In this document: positions 10,701 to 22,340 of the stretch, piece by piece
How the letters are laid out: every line of letters starts with the position of its first letter
How positions within the stretch are numbered: position 1 is the stretch's first letter
NCBI GenBank assembly: GCA_019925795.1
Contig: CM034304.1
Span: forward strand, 11,967,471 to 12,031,470
Length of the DNA: 64,000 bases
Reading direction: 5' to 3'
From: Dendrobium chrysotoxum
Taxonomy: Eukaryota; Streptophyta; Magnoliopsida; Asparagales; Orchidaceae
Position numbers and translations under genes: made by a program
The notes under the pieces: model-generated
What the model was told of the DNA's origin: nothing
Databases searched by the model: none
The model's input: the letters and a program-made list of their open reading frames with translations, nothing else

Positions 10701-12880
10701 TTATTATATCTGATTTATTTTAAAATTATTATTTATTTTCAAATATTAATTATTTTAAATTATTTTAAAATTACCTTTAAACCTATTAAACTTCAAAAAT
10801 TCATAACTTCCTCATTTTAAATCGGATTTTGACGCACAATACCTTGAATTTTTCAAAAAAATGTGAATTTTAATCTAAAATTATTTCCTATACCTGATTC
10901 TATCTTTTCTGGATGTTGTCTGTATTACTGTGTCATTTAGCTATTTAAATATTATTTAATTAATATAATTAATTATTTTAAAATAAAAATTATTTTAAAA
11001 CCCCTTGGTGGCTGGTAGACCCCCCATGCCTATGAATTGAACTAATTTCAGTTATCTTATTTTTAAACCTATATTATTATATATCTATAATATTTATGTA
11101 TTTTGAAACTTGTTTTAAAGTTAAATATTATTTAAATCATTTAATTTTGGGAGGTCCACCTATTATGAAATTTTAAACCTAGGACCTATATGTGAATAGA
11201 ATTCATGTGGAAGAAGGATTAGTGAATGATTGTGTCCCAATCATCCACTAATCACTTCATTAGTTTTCTTTACGTAGTATTTTCGTAGTCCTTGCATGTG
11301 TAGGTTTCACAAGCACTTAGCCTAGGCTCTCCTAGATCTAAGGACATAGTTTGGTGTGTTTATATTTACTGTATTTACCCTCTATGTTGTGCCCAAGGGT
11401 TAGTGACTTTACTTTATCCCTGCTTAGTGTAGTGACGCACTAAGGACAATAATTAAGGACTGTCTAGCGAGCTTAGAATATTTCTAGGGACTAGGATAGA
11501 TCCCGGATCACTATGAAATTGCAAACACTAGTGCTTAGTGACATCTGGAATCCACTAGAATTTTTTGGACTCTTTAAAACACTTAATTAGCAAACCCTAA
11601 TTTACCCGTTAATTAAGTCTTAGAAACTTCAGAAAAATCTAATAAATCCATTTTAAATCAGAAAAATACCCATAATATCACAAACTCTCCAGAATTTAGT
11701 CCCCAACCTTAGATAATTAGGGCCTCTTAATTGGACATTAATCGGGACTTTAATTCAACCTTAATCAAAAATCAACCTTTTGCCTTAATTAAATCATTAA
11801 AAATTATTAAAAATCCTAGATTTTCTCCAAACACTTTGGAAAACCTTCTTAGGTCATTTCTGACCTTTGGGAATGATTCCAATCAGTTTGGAGCTGATTT
11901 GGGCCAAAACCCCCAAAGTGCCCCTAATTAGGCAATTCCGATAATTTATTTAATTGCCCCAACTTCTAAAAATCATAACTAATTACAGAAAACTCCACAA
12001 TGGGAAAACTAAAAGGCACCTAACTCTAATTAAGGTCTAGTATTTATTAAAAATATTAGGTATCCAGAAATCAGCTTAAATTAAAAAGTCAACGTTCCGG
12101 TCAACTATAACCTATAGTCTAGGGCCCGAAACTTCTAAAATTCATAACTTTGCGTAGGAAACTCCGAATCCAGCAAACTCAAAGGCATTCAACTCACATT
12201 AGGGTCTAGTATTTATTAAAAATATTAAGATTCCAAAAATCAACTAAAGTCAAAAAGTCAACAATCCGGTCAAACTTAGTTCAAAACGAGACCCAAAACT
12301 TCAGAAATTCATAACTTTGGATAGAAGAATCCAAATTGGGCATGCTAACTGTCTAACTGATCAGGTTATGGCCTAGTATTTTATAAAAATATTAGCTGGT
12401 CATAAATACCCTTTAATCAAAAAGTCAATTTTGGACCCCCTTTTTGCTTAGTGTATAGGTGGACCCCGAACCCCCTAAAACTCACTAATACAATTTAAAC
12501 TTTAAATATTATTACCCTAAGCATTAAAACTGACCTACATACCAAATTAAATAAAATGGATCTTAATTCACTAATATTTATACTTTAATTAAAATTTCTT
12601 TTTAGACCTACAACCAACTTGGACAGTAGGTAATTGTAACTAACTACCTAGCTTAGGATCTACCTCAGCCACACAGGTTTTTACACACACTGTAGAATTG
12701 TTTGCTAGGGCACCACTTCTAGACTTAGGCTAGGCCAGTGTTTACTTTTCTGCTGCGTGCCGAGCTTTTTTGGATTTCGTTGCATGTTGTGATTGAACTA
12801 TTGATGTGTTTGCTTACTTTTACTGTACTCTGGGATTTGATGTGATTGTACGATAGACTACCCATAGGTTAGGATCGAGG
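10701..12880 (+). other. LTR body, AT-rich, no gene
   Basis: Long AT-rich stretch without coding signal. It contains a 100-130 bp motif repeated with drift (TCTAGTATTTATTAAAAATATTA near 12040 and 12205, AAAGTCAA lines), i.e. degenerate internal repeats. The motif is also seen in the older solo LTR (36440-36660). Confidence 0.5.
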
Positions 12881-12889
12881 TTGATACTA

Positions 12890-13080
12890 ACGATGTCTTC
12901 TGCAGGTGACCATGCTCATGTAGCGTTAAATAAAAGGGGGGCAATAATCATGATTTAAATACTAATGTCATTTTATGCAGGTGCTTCAGAAATTGCTCAG
13001 CCCCCCTAAATAAATGAGGGCTAATTAAAATCATCATTATAAATTGCTACAGGTGCTCCAGAGCTTGCTTAGCCCTCAAA
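12890..13080 (+). repeat. Short tandem repeats with GCAGGTG-type motifs
   Basis: Three successive blocks begin with CTGCAGGTGACC (about 12900), TGCAGGTGCTTCAG (about 12977) and TACAGGTGCTCCAG (about 13050). The last two repeat GCTTAGCCC...AAATAA about 75 bp apart. Each resembles a 3' splice site (pyrimidines then CAG/GTG). Splicing of the long leader is possible but not shown. Confidence 0.45.
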
Positions 13081-13099
13081 TAATTAAGAGTATGGCCAA

Positions 13100-14640
13100 G
13101 TGTGGCTGTGATGAGCATTTCATTTTCTTATAACTGCTTGTGATATATTAAACTACTTGGGATGACTTTTATTAGGATAACCTTGCAGGGGAGTCTAGAT
13201 TTACTGCTTTTTCATTAATGTAAATCACTTGTAATCTGGTATAGAGTTGTGAAATTTTATTTGAGTGGGGATACAAGAATCCAAAGGCTGGATGCCCAAA
13301 GAGAAAAGGACACCCAATATGAGGATAGTCCTTTTCTATTTGGGAATCCAAATTTGGGTCATTCTACTACCCGAGGAGTCCAAGGAGGCTGAGATCCAAG
13401 GAGCCCAAGGAAGCTGAGATCCAAGGAGTCCAACAAAGCTAAGATCCGAGGAGTCCAAGGAAAAGAAGATCAAGAAGATGAAGATCTGCAGTATCCCACT
13501 CAAAATAACTTACGTCAGTCTTAGGATTAGAAATCCGGGTTGTTGGCAGTGGTGCCCGGCCACTTTAATTTTCTGCAGACACTGGGTTGTAATTAAGGGC
13601 AGTTGGCCTGTGGACATTTAATTGATTTGTTTAATTATGTATTATGTTTGATTTGATGATGATTGCGTATAGGTTGCATGATTTTCATAATTTATTGGCG
13701 ATCTGCATGCCGCTTTTATTTTAGCCTGGATTTCATTAGGCTCTCTAAGTACTAAAATCTTTTCTACTCGCAACTAATATTTAAAATTTTAAGTTTTAAG
13801 CAATTTAGAAACTTAACGACCTAGGAAATTGCTGGAATCATCCGGGGTCGCATGCATATTAATGGATTTCTCTTTCCTTCTATAAGACACTTCCCCGCCT
13901 ATGGGTAGAGTCCGGATGATCTGACCTATGAGGATGAGGTGCCGGACCTGGGGAAGCCCAGTCTAATTCTAAAAATTATTTTATAAGCCTTTTTAAAGTT
14001 CTATGCATACCTAATTTGGAAGCTTCAACTAGCATGCATTATATTAGAAATCAACTAAATCAAAATTTTAATTGCATTTGTCATAGGAGCATTCACCCGA
14101 CATCAGTCCGGGGCCAATTAGGAAATCCTCTAGGTGTCGGCCCTATTTTCGAGAACTATAACCTATATACCCATCTTTCATTAATGACCGGACAGCATGG
14201 TTTTAAAGCGATTAGGTGGTTAGCTGGCTCCCCAATCCAGGCCAGGGTAAGTCCAGATTTTGCATTGCATTAGTTAGGACACGGGTGTTAGTGTTGTGTT
14301 GAACACTAAACCCATTAGATTTAGGATTCAAGGCTATTATTGTTTCGTAGTACGCCTCATCAGTAGGTAGGTCTTCTGTCTTCCAGAGACCCTAAACCCT
14401 ACATATTCGCGTCACACGGATGACGCCACCTCTATCCTTCCCTCCCGCATGCTTCGAGTGCATGATTTATTTATTTTTCTCCAGTTTCTTCTCACTACCT
14501 TAGTCCCTCCAGATGCTGATGTGAGCCGTGCATGTTGACTAAGCCTAGTTGAACCTCTCTTTCCCTTCGAGTAGGACTTCCTAGTCTTCGCCCTATGTGC
14601 CAATCCCAATTCAGAAAGTATAATATAGAATCCTTAATCG
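13100..14640 (+). other. LTR 3' third, no gene
   Basis: Includes a run of AAGGAG/GAGATCCAAGGAGCCC units (13376-13460). Minus-strand short ORFs around 14412-14719 recur in the 3' LTR only because the LTR is duplicated. No coding gene is supported. Confidence 0.5.
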
Positions 14641-14676
14641 AGAGTATTCTCAGGCTCCGGCTTGAGATGTAATTAA

Positions 14677-14699
14677 CCACGGGGGCTTGCGCCCATGGG
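14677..14699 (+). promoter_or_regulatory. LTR terminal hairpin (5' LTR copy)
   Basis: Stem CCACGGG / CCCATGG (one mismatch) around the 8-base loop GGCTTGCG. It is preceded by GTAATTAA and followed by GAAACC. It sits 20 bases before a poly(A) signal. Confidence 0.7.
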
Positions 14700-14718
14700 A
14701 AACCGAATCCCACTCTCA

Positions 14719-14724
14719 AATAAA
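14719..14724 (+). terminator. Putative poly(A) signal AATAAA
   Basis: AATAAA lies about 200 bp before the LTR end and just after the conserved hairpin. It is identical in the 3' LTR at 35705-35710. Confidence 0.45.
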
Positions 14725-14927
14725 CCCCATTCGGGCTAATGTATCGGGTGGGGGAAACCCGTTGTGATTAGATCGTACATATTGTTATCCATCGGGGTGT
14801 GCTGGTGAGAGCCACTATCCTCAATGGTTAATCATATGCATGATCGAATCTGCCCTTCCATTAGCCAGATGCTGTCTCCCCTCGCGGAGAGATGGTTTCT
14901 GTGTCCTCTTGGAGGTCCACAGGTTTC

Positions 14928-14945
14928 TGGCGATCACGGTGGGAC
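14928..14945 (+). other. Primer-binding site
   Basis: TGGCGATCACGGTGGGAC begins 6 bases after the 5' LTR ends. TGG would pair with the CCA end of a tRNA. I cannot name the tRNA with confidence. Confidence 0.65.
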
Positions 14946-15220
14946 AGGTTTCTCTCTCCATCTTTGGATTCTATATTATTCTTTCTTGTGTGTACTCCGG
15001 GATTGATACTCCTTAGATTAGGTCCGTCCCACTCTTAGTTAGGGTTCCCCCCTAGCTAGGTTTCTTTCTTTCCGTTCTTCTTAGTTAGGGTTTCCCCCTG
15101 GCTAAGCTTCCCTCCTTCGGACCTTCTAGGTCATTCCGTCCCTTATCTATCATTCATCTTCTCCTTATTTGTTACTAATCATTTTTCAAATTTCTTTTTT
15201 TCTTCTTGGTAGACAGTGCC
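14946..15220 (+). other. 5' leader between PBS and first ORF
   Basis: Pyrimidine-rich. It holds two direct copies of TTAGTTAGGGTT(C/T)CCCCCT with GCTA (about 15035 and 15085). A polypyrimidine stretch runs up to the ATG at 15221. Confidence 0.45.
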
Positions 15221-17336
15221 ATGGCTTCCTTCGTGCCTTCCGTTACTTTCAGTTTTGGTTCTGACGCGCGGGTGACACTTCCTGAGTCCCTGCTAGCCAG
15301 TCCTCCCGCTGGAGGAATCACTTTTGGTTCCTTCACTGACTCGGCCTTCGTCACTCTTGGCGGGCCGACCCCTGCTGAGGCTGCTGCCTACTCTCCTCCC
15401 CAGAGGAGAGCTCGCACAGCCATGCGACCTTTTAGACGTCCAGTTGCTCGGCGGACAGCCCGGGCACCTACTCGTCCTACTCCTGTTCGTGTGCAGCCGG
15501 CACACCCTGTGGTTAGGCAGCCAGTGCCTAGACCACTCCCAGTTCAGCCCACTCGTCCAGCGGTTAGGCGACCAGTGCCTACCGCACCTGTTGTTCAGAC
15601 TGCCCCGGCCCCTCAGCGCCGGCAGGCAGTAGTTACCCCTGTTGTTACTCCGACAGAGGCAGCTCGTGTTCGGGTTCCCCCTCCTTCTTCCTCCAGGAAG
15701 AGGGGTGCCCAGACCGAGGCTCCTTCGCCTTCCTCCCGTCGGGTTTCAGCTTTCGCTCGACTGTCGCACCCAGAGACCCTCGTGCAGACCCCGACACTTC
15801 CCGTACTTCCTGTTCCCCCTGCCACTCAGGTAGTGGGTTCAGATGTTGCTTCGTCTTCCACCTCCGGCCTTGGGAGAAGGGCCCGGAGGAATAGAAACCG
15901 TAGACTTCGGTTGGCTGCATCCGAGGCAGAAAGACAGCGGATGGCAGATTCGTTGGCTCACCAGGAGCCAGTTCAGAGGAGAGTGATCCCTAGGCAGCGG
16001 GCACCACGACTAGTTGCAGTTTCCCTTACCCCGGACGTTACAGTTGCCCCTGAGATAGCAGCGGTTCAGGGAGGATGCTTCTCTCCACTAACACACAGTG
16101 GTGATGAGGAGGACGTTGCTCGCATTATGGCGGCCCCTCCTGTCACTACTACTTTACCATGCGCTAGGGTCCCCAGGGATGATGCTGCTCGAACCCTCTC
16201 TCGGAGGATTCGGAGCATTATCCGCTTAGCGCGGGGTCGAGGCCCTATCAGTCGGGTGAGGTTACTCCACCAGATTTCTCAGGCGTCCGTTTAGTTGCAG
16301 AGACAGACTGCTGGGCAGAGGTACAGATGGCAGAGAGGATAGCCACCCAGACAGCCTGTTAGCTCAGTTCCATTGGTGAGACCACAGACAGTTACTCCAG
16401 TTGTCGGACGACGCCCACGTCGTCATGGACAGAGGCAGCAGTTGGAGTCTCCCAGACCCCAGCTCCCTTCTGTTGTAGTAGCCCCGCAGCAGTCAGTTGC
16501 CCCTAGTGGGTCCCATCGCAGTAGATGGGTGTGGAGACGACGGCAGGCAGTGTCCCCTATCGATGCAGTACAGCCAGTTCAGGCAGTCGAGCAGTTAGAG
16601 GCAGTTGTTCCTTCCAGATCAGAGGCAGTTCTGATGGTCTGTGATGCAGCGACGGATGATGATGTTGCAGTTTTTCCTAGTGGTTCACCGGTTCGGGCAG
16701 AGCCAGCCCTGAGCCCTTACGAGACTTCTTCCCCTTTGAGTCCGTATGCGGAGGATTTCCATCAGACCCTCTATGAGGATGATGCACTTGAGGATGACTT
16801 ACTCGAGGAGGAGTCAGATGGAGATATACCAGTGCACAGAGTATGCGTGGTTACTAGACGTGGCCACTCAGACGAGCAGATAGAGGCAGATGATGATGAT
16901 GAGCAGGGAGAAGCTGAGGTTGGAGGATCTCCCCGGTCAGTTAAGACAGATGCCACAGTGCTACAGTTACAGACTCAGATGGCAGAGATGGCTAGGGCCA
17001 TGGCAGCGATGACAGCTCAGTTGACGGCTTTGGGGGCGATGCCCTAGATGACGGGCGTAGGCACTCCTGCTACGTCCCGGTACGAGCCAGCAGCACCACC
17101 TATAGTAGCACCAGGTCCTGTGGGAGTAGACAGGGCCCAGAGAGCAGTTCCAGTGGCACCTACAACAGTGGCTTTTACTACCCCAGTCCAGAGTCTGTCA
17201 GTTCAGTTATCAGCCAGACAGATTCAGGATCTGATTGCCCAGAAGGTCGAGCAGGCCATTTCCTCCAGAAAGTCTGGAGAGTTAGTTAGCAGGGGGCGTC
17301 CTTACCCAGTAGAGTACGAGCACGAGCCCTACCCCC
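15221..17336 (+). pseudogene. Pro/Arg-rich ORF upstream of and in frame with gag
   Basis: The ATG at 15221 (context GTGCCATGG) opens a reading frame that runs to 17336 with only three stops: TAG at 16292, 16340 and 17045. Residues 60-150 are rich in Pro, Arg, Ala and Val (PVARRTARAPTRPTPVRVQ type). The segment encoded at about 16680-16920 is acidic, and that at 16960-17040 is a Met/Ala-rich likely coiled coil. Its position recalls the extra ORF1 of Ogre, of unknown function. Because the frame flows on into gag it could equally be a long Gag N-terminal extension. The frame then slips at a C run (17332-17336). No enzymatic domain is recognised. Confidence 0.65.
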
Positions 17337-18460
17337 TGGTTTTGTCCCTCCTAGGTTCAGAGTCTTTGATGGGTTTGGGAACCCAAGGCAGCACGTGGCC
17401 CAGTACCGAGCCATCTATTGCAACATAGGAGGGAACGATGCACTGATATTGAGACTTTTTGTCAGCAGTTTAATTGGGGTGGCCTTTGCCTGGTACGCCG
17501 ATCTCCCCAACGATTCAGTACGCACCTTTGCAGAGTTGGAGCAGTTGTTTGTGCAGAGGTTTGTCAGTGCAGAGCATCGAGTTACAGTTGGAGAGCTAGT
17601 TGTGACTAGACAGCGGCCCTGAGAGCCTCTCCCAGATTATATAGTCAGATGGAGGAACCTCAGCCTACAGTGTGAGCCCCAATTACAGGAGCAGCATGCA
17701 GTAGAAATTTTGTTGAAGAACATAGATGGTCCGATAGCACTTTATCTGAAGGGTTTCAGCATCAGAACCTTTCAGAAGTTGTTGACAAAGGTGATCAGTT
17801 TGCAGGACAACATACCCGATGTAGTCCCTCCTAAGGTTGAGAGTCAACCTTCACGTAGACCTCAACGGCAGGAGTCTTCAGGGGCACCTCCACCTAGGAG
17901 AGGGGAGGTACACAGTACTTACGGACCATCAGATAAGGGCAAGAAGCCCTTGGTCAGTTCAGCACCACCTCAGCAGTCTCACACATCGGGCCTGTCAGCA
18001 GTGCAGTCTAGACCCTCCCGTAGGACCCCGGAGAGTCAGCAGTACCTATGGGAGAAGCTTAGTAAGGAATATCCCTTTAAAAGGGAAAGTGTGATGAAGA
18101 TCTTCAAGTTCCTTACTAAGAGAAACATCTTAACATTCCCGAACAATAATAGAGTGGAAGAAGAGGGGCAGACAGAACACCCACTCTATTGTCCATTTCA
18201 CAGACATATCGGGCATGTTATAGAAGACTGCTATGTGTTCAAGGATAGAGTTGAGAAGCTCATGGCTAGTGGGCAGATCCACCTACAGGACAGCAACCTG
18301 GTTCAGCCCAAGGGCAAGACACCTCAGACAGTTCAGATGATCTCGGGCTCTAGTAGTTGTAGTGACAACCAGAGTGGCGGACAGAGCAGTCGTAGCAGAT
18401 CACCCAGAGGTTCTGAGGGAGAGTGGCAGCTAGAACTCTCTCAGAAGATGAAGCAGATGA
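17290..18460 (+). pseudogene. gag capsid and zinc-binding region, Tat/Ogre-like
   Basis: After a 1-base shift at the C5 run (17332-17336) the frame encodes the retrotransposon gag domain: HVAQYRAIYCNIGGNDALILRLF, GVAFAWYADLP, and AELEQLFVQRFVSAE, with a TGA at 17620 in the middle. It then continues in frame from 17623. Around 18180-18270 a Tat-type C/H pattern (YCPFHRHIGHVIEDCYVFKDRV) stands in for a zinc knuckle. Gag would form the particle and bind genomic RNA. The copy is broken by one frameshift and one nonsense codon. Confidence 0.85.
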
Positions 18461-19917
18461 TCCGACAGACAGTTCAGAGTTCAGAGGCAGTTGAGAGGAG
18501 GCCTACCCAGGCCAAGTCGACAGTTGCCAGCCCAGTTTCCTCGCCAGCACCTTTTTCTTCTTCTGTTTCTGTTGTAGTGCCTACAGAGCACATTTCTTTT
18601 CCTATTTTATGTAATAAAAAGATGTATGAAAAGGAAAAGTTTATTATAACTTCCGAGGGGAAGACGGGATGCCTTCCAGCACTTACGCTGAAGGATTTCG
18701 TTCTCCCTTCGACTGATGATGAAATAATAGAAGAAGGTGATTCTGGCTACTTCTGGTGTTCTGTTCCTGCTTTTATTTCTTCTAGCACTCGCTCTTTCAA
18801 TATTTTACATGTTTCTTGTAATGATTTTGTATGTGATGAAGATTCTGAGTGTGATGAGGAACCGGTCTTTATGATTCCGGAGGGTGGTTGTTACATGGAT
18901 TCAGAAGATAAATCCGAGAACCCACTTCAGTCACTTTCCTTGGAGCCAACACATGCCATCACTGCTGAACCAAGTGAATCTCCTGTCAAAGATGACTCGA
19001 TACAGGAAGTTCACTTACGTTCAGGGAAGGTTCTTCCACCTAGAATGGCTAAGAATACAAAAGAAAAAGATAAGAACATTATTACCCAGCAGGACGATCC
19101 TATCCCTTCCTCCCAAGAGCAGTCTAAGGAGAAAGGGAAAGGCCCTCATCTGGAGGTCGATTACAATGTGTTGGCTCATTTAAGGAAAATTCCTGCCCTT
19201 CTCAGTGTCTATGACGCTTTGATGATGTCTTCTGACTTGAGAGAGACCCTGGTAAAAGCACTACTCGAACCAGAGTCCTATCAAGCCTTCTTTGCTTCCG
19301 AATCTGTTGGAGATGCATGCCTTTTGAGAGAGATGCCATGCATTACCTTTTTAGATCGCGATCTCCTCTTGGGTACCTCTAATCACAATCGTCCTTTATA
19401 TGTCACCGCTGAAGTCAATGGTTATGAGTTGAACAGGGTCCTCATTGACCAAGGAGCTTCAGTAAACATCCTGAGTTATGAAACTCTGAAGAGCCTCTCC
19501 CTGGGTCATCTGAAGTTAACCTCTGATAAGATTATGTTGAAAGGCTTCAATGACCAAGGACAGCATGCCCTAGGGTCTATCACCCTGCCCCTGAAGTTTG
19601 GAAATTTCCTTACTGAGGCAAAGTTTCATGTGATCGAGGCCGATACTTCATACAGGGCTCTCCTAGGAAGGACCTGGATTCATGAGTATGGAATGGTGCC
19701 CTCCACCCTGCACCAATGTATGAAGTATATGAGGAATGAAGTCGAGTACTCCATTCCTGGGGATACCCAACCCTTTTCTGTGTACGAGGTCTCTATTTAC
19801 GATGATGCTGAGCATTACATACCTTGTAAAAAGAGTAAACCTCCTTCTGCCCAGTCACCAGTGACACCTGCCAGTACTGTACAAGGTCCTATACAGCTAC
19901 CTGCCGAGGTCCATCAT
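18461..19917 (+). pseudogene. Protease region with acidic spacer
   Basis: Open in frame 1 through to 20016, but the natural frame moves to frame 3 near 19915. After a Ser/Asp/Glu-rich spacer come VHLRSGKVLPPR (about 19006) and VDYNVLAHLRKIPALLSVYDAL (about 19156-19225), typical of Tat elements ahead of the protease. The protease follows: NRVLIDQGASVNILSYETL (19432-19490) with an Asp-x-Gly-Ala-Ser active site, and YRALLGRTWIHEYG (about 19648-19690). The Asp and the ALLGR flap-side motif are present. It would cut the polyprotein during maturation. Confidence 0.8.
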
Positions 19918-21055
19918 AGGTTAGTATTGAGGCAGATACCGCCGCTGCAGATCCTGTTAGATCTCCTTTCCAATTTGCAGTTGGGCACGATGTTCCCCCT
20001 AGTAGAGGTAGGGTAGAGCGAGGTAGAGGTAGAGGTGGAGGATCGACTCGCCCGCCTCGAAACTACGACACTCAAATTCCTCCTCGCTCATATCTTTACG
20101 CTTCTCCTTTAAATGTCGAGTCTGACTCCTCTGACGATGAGATGATCATTACCCCTCATCGCTCAGCTCCCTCACCAGCCCCGGACTTCACTGATTATAG
20201 TTCACTACCTACCTTTTGTAGGTACCTGATACCCGAGGGTGGTTTAGTTATTGATAGTGGTTCAGACGAGGAAGTAGACCCCCGACGTCAGACCACTAGT
20301 TAACAATCCCTTTCCCGTCAGATACGTGGAATAAGAGTTGAGGAGTCTCACCAAAGATCTTTGGTCACCCCCTCCACTAGTGATGGTGGTACACTACAAG
20401 TTAGAGGTCGCCCTCCGCCTCCTCTATACGAAACCTTTGTGCCACCACGAGCTAGTGAGTGCGCCTCATTATCCCATAGTGTAGGTGCCCCACTGGGTCC
20501 TGAGAGTCAGGGTTCAGTGGAGATCGCTATGGATAACAAGGTCACAACTGCCCCTCGTTATTTTTCCCCTTTCGTGGAAGACTGTGTAGAGCGGGGTGCA
20601 GTTATCTCGACTTGGTCAGATGAACAAGCTCTACGACAGGCTCGTGTTTGGCGGACCGATATGCCTCAGACTAAGCAGGGTTTAGGTTATGTCGAGCAAA
20701 GCTCCCCTAGCCATGCTAACATTCGAGCGGTTTCCCACTCATATTCGATTGTTTCTCTTACCGATAAAGAAGACCCGGGTGATGACGATGATAGAGTACT
20801 TGATGCTCCTCAAGAGTTTGAAGATGGCATCATTTCTGCCATGGATGAATTGTGTGAGGTAAACTTAGGCACTGAATCAGATCCTAGACCTATTTTTCAT
20901 AGTGTCTTGTTATCTGACTCAGAGGCTCAAGAATACATCGAGCTACTCTCAGAGTTTAGAGATTACTTTGCCTGGAACTACACCGAAATGTCTGGTCTAA
21001 ATCCAGATGTAGCAGTCCATAAACTAGCCATTAAGTCTGATGCAGTCCCTGTTAA
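19918..21055 (+). pseudogene. Protease-RT spacer, Arg/Gly-rich then acidic
   Basis: Continues in frame 3 with an RGRGRGGG stretch (about 20010-20040), an acidic SDSSDDE segment (about 20125), a TAA at 20301, and then PDVAVHKLAIKSDAVPVKQAPRR, which leads into RT. In Ogre elements an intron lies between protease and RT, and this spacer is the matching place. The RGG-like stretch could bind RNA, but this is inference. Confidence 0.65.
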
Positions 21056-21740
21056 ACAAGCACCTCGTAGGACGAGGTTAGAAATAGAATAACATGTGAT
21101 CGCTGAAACTAAGAAGCTTATAGAGGCCGATTTCATTCGTGAAGAGAAGTACCCTACTTGGCTTGCCAACATTGTTCCAGTCTGGAAGAAGAACGAGCAG
21201 ATTCGTGTCTACATCGACTTCCGTGATTTAAACAAGGCATGTCCTAAGGACGATTTTCCTCTTCCTATCCCCGAGCTTATGGTGGATATAGCATCGTCCC
21301 ATAGCATTTTCTCCTTCATGGATGGTTCATCTGGTTACAATCAGATAAAGATGGACCCCGAGGAGGAGAAGTTTACTGCGTTTCGTACACCTATAGGTGT
21401 GTTCTGCTACAAGGTGATGCCCTTTGGTCTCAAGAATGCCGGGGCCACCTATCAACATGCTATGACTGTTATCTTCGACGAGATGATACACGAGCAAGTT
21501 GAATGCTATGTGGATGATCTAGTAGTCAAAAGCAAGGTCCGTGGAGATCATCTTCGAGATCTACGAATCGTTTTTGAACGCCTGTGCAAATATGATTTAA
21601 AAATGAATCCCCTAAAATGTGCATTTGGAGTTAGTGCAGGAAAGTTCCTAGGGTTTATAGTTCTCTACCGTGGCATTGAGATTGATCCTTCCATGATCAA
21701 AGCCATAGTAGATCTAAAACCCCCTAAAAGCCTTACCCAG
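21056..21740 (+). pseudogene. Reverse transcriptase (Ty3/gypsy, Tat lineage)
   Basis: RT domains in order: a TAA at 21090 within the entry motif, EEKYPTWLANIVPVWKKN, VYIDFRDLNKACPKDDFPLP (21212-21268), FMDGSSGYNQIKM (catalytic Asp), FGLKNAGATYQ, and the YVDD box in ECYVDDLVVKSK (21500-21535), then KFLGF. Catalytic Asp residues are all there. From 21096 to 21989 the frame is uninterrupted. It would copy element RNA to cDNA in the cytoplasmic particle. Confidence 0.93.
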
Positions 21741-22340
21741 CTGAGGTCTTTCCAAGGAAAGCTAGCCTTCCTGCGGAGATTTATCTCCAATTTGTCTGGT
21801 AGGTGTCACCCCTTCGCTGCCCTAGCAAAGAAAGACACCCGCTTTCACTGGGATGAGCGTTGTCAGGAGGCCTTTGAGAGTATAAAGCGCTATCTGATAA
21901 ACCTCCCTGTTTTAGCTGCGCCCATCCCAGGGAGGCCGTTAATTCTCTACACTACGGCCCTGGATGAGTCATTGGGTGCATTGTTGGCTTAAGAGAATGA
22001 GGAAGGCAAGGAGAATGCCTTGTACTACCTTAGTAGATGGTTGATACCCGCGGAGCTGAAGTACCCGGCGATGGAAAAGTAATGTCTAGCTTTGATCGTT
22101 GCGGTACAGAAGCTCAGGCATTATATGCTTTCACACAAGGTCAACCTAATCTCTCGAATCAACCCCTTGCAGTATCTGATGACCCGTCCGACCCTCTCAG
22201 GTCATCTGGCACAATGGTCTATGATCCTACTGCAGTTTGACATCACTTTCGTCCCTCAGCGGGCCGTCAAAGGACAGGCTCTAGCTGATTTTCTTGCTGC
22301 TCACCCGATCCCTGCGGACTCCCCACTCAATGATGAGCTG
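21741..22340 (+). pseudogene. First RNase H (gypsy type), worn
   Basis: Follows RT in frame 3 with the linker LRSFQGKLAFLRRFISNLSG and CHPFAALAKKD. Next come PLILYTTALDESLGALL and, after TAA stops at 21990 and 22080, ALIVAVQKLRHYMLSHKV. The first acidic position (YxD) reads TTALDES. In Tat elements this domain has largely become a tether because a second RNase H took over, and the loss of motifs here agrees with that. Confidence 0.8.

Larger units (their letters stand above)
8292..14921 (+). repeat. 5' LTR of giant element (6630 bp)
   Basis: Starts TGTTGACC and ends GGTCCACA. It is repeated at 29222-35907. In a hand comparison of about 330 aligned bases (from 13201 and from about 34190) I counted about nine differences. 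The promoter-proximal 600 bp look closer still. Length differs from the 3' LTR mainly in the ATT microsatellite. In order it holds a W-box-rich U3, a TATA box, a GC-rich palindromic block, an AT microsatellite, long AT-rich DNA, a conserved hairpin and a poly(A) signal. Confidence 0.95.

Noticed and set aside
14412..14719. Minus-strand ORFs conserved at 35398-35705
   Set aside because: Conservation is explained by the duplicated LTR; no known domain.
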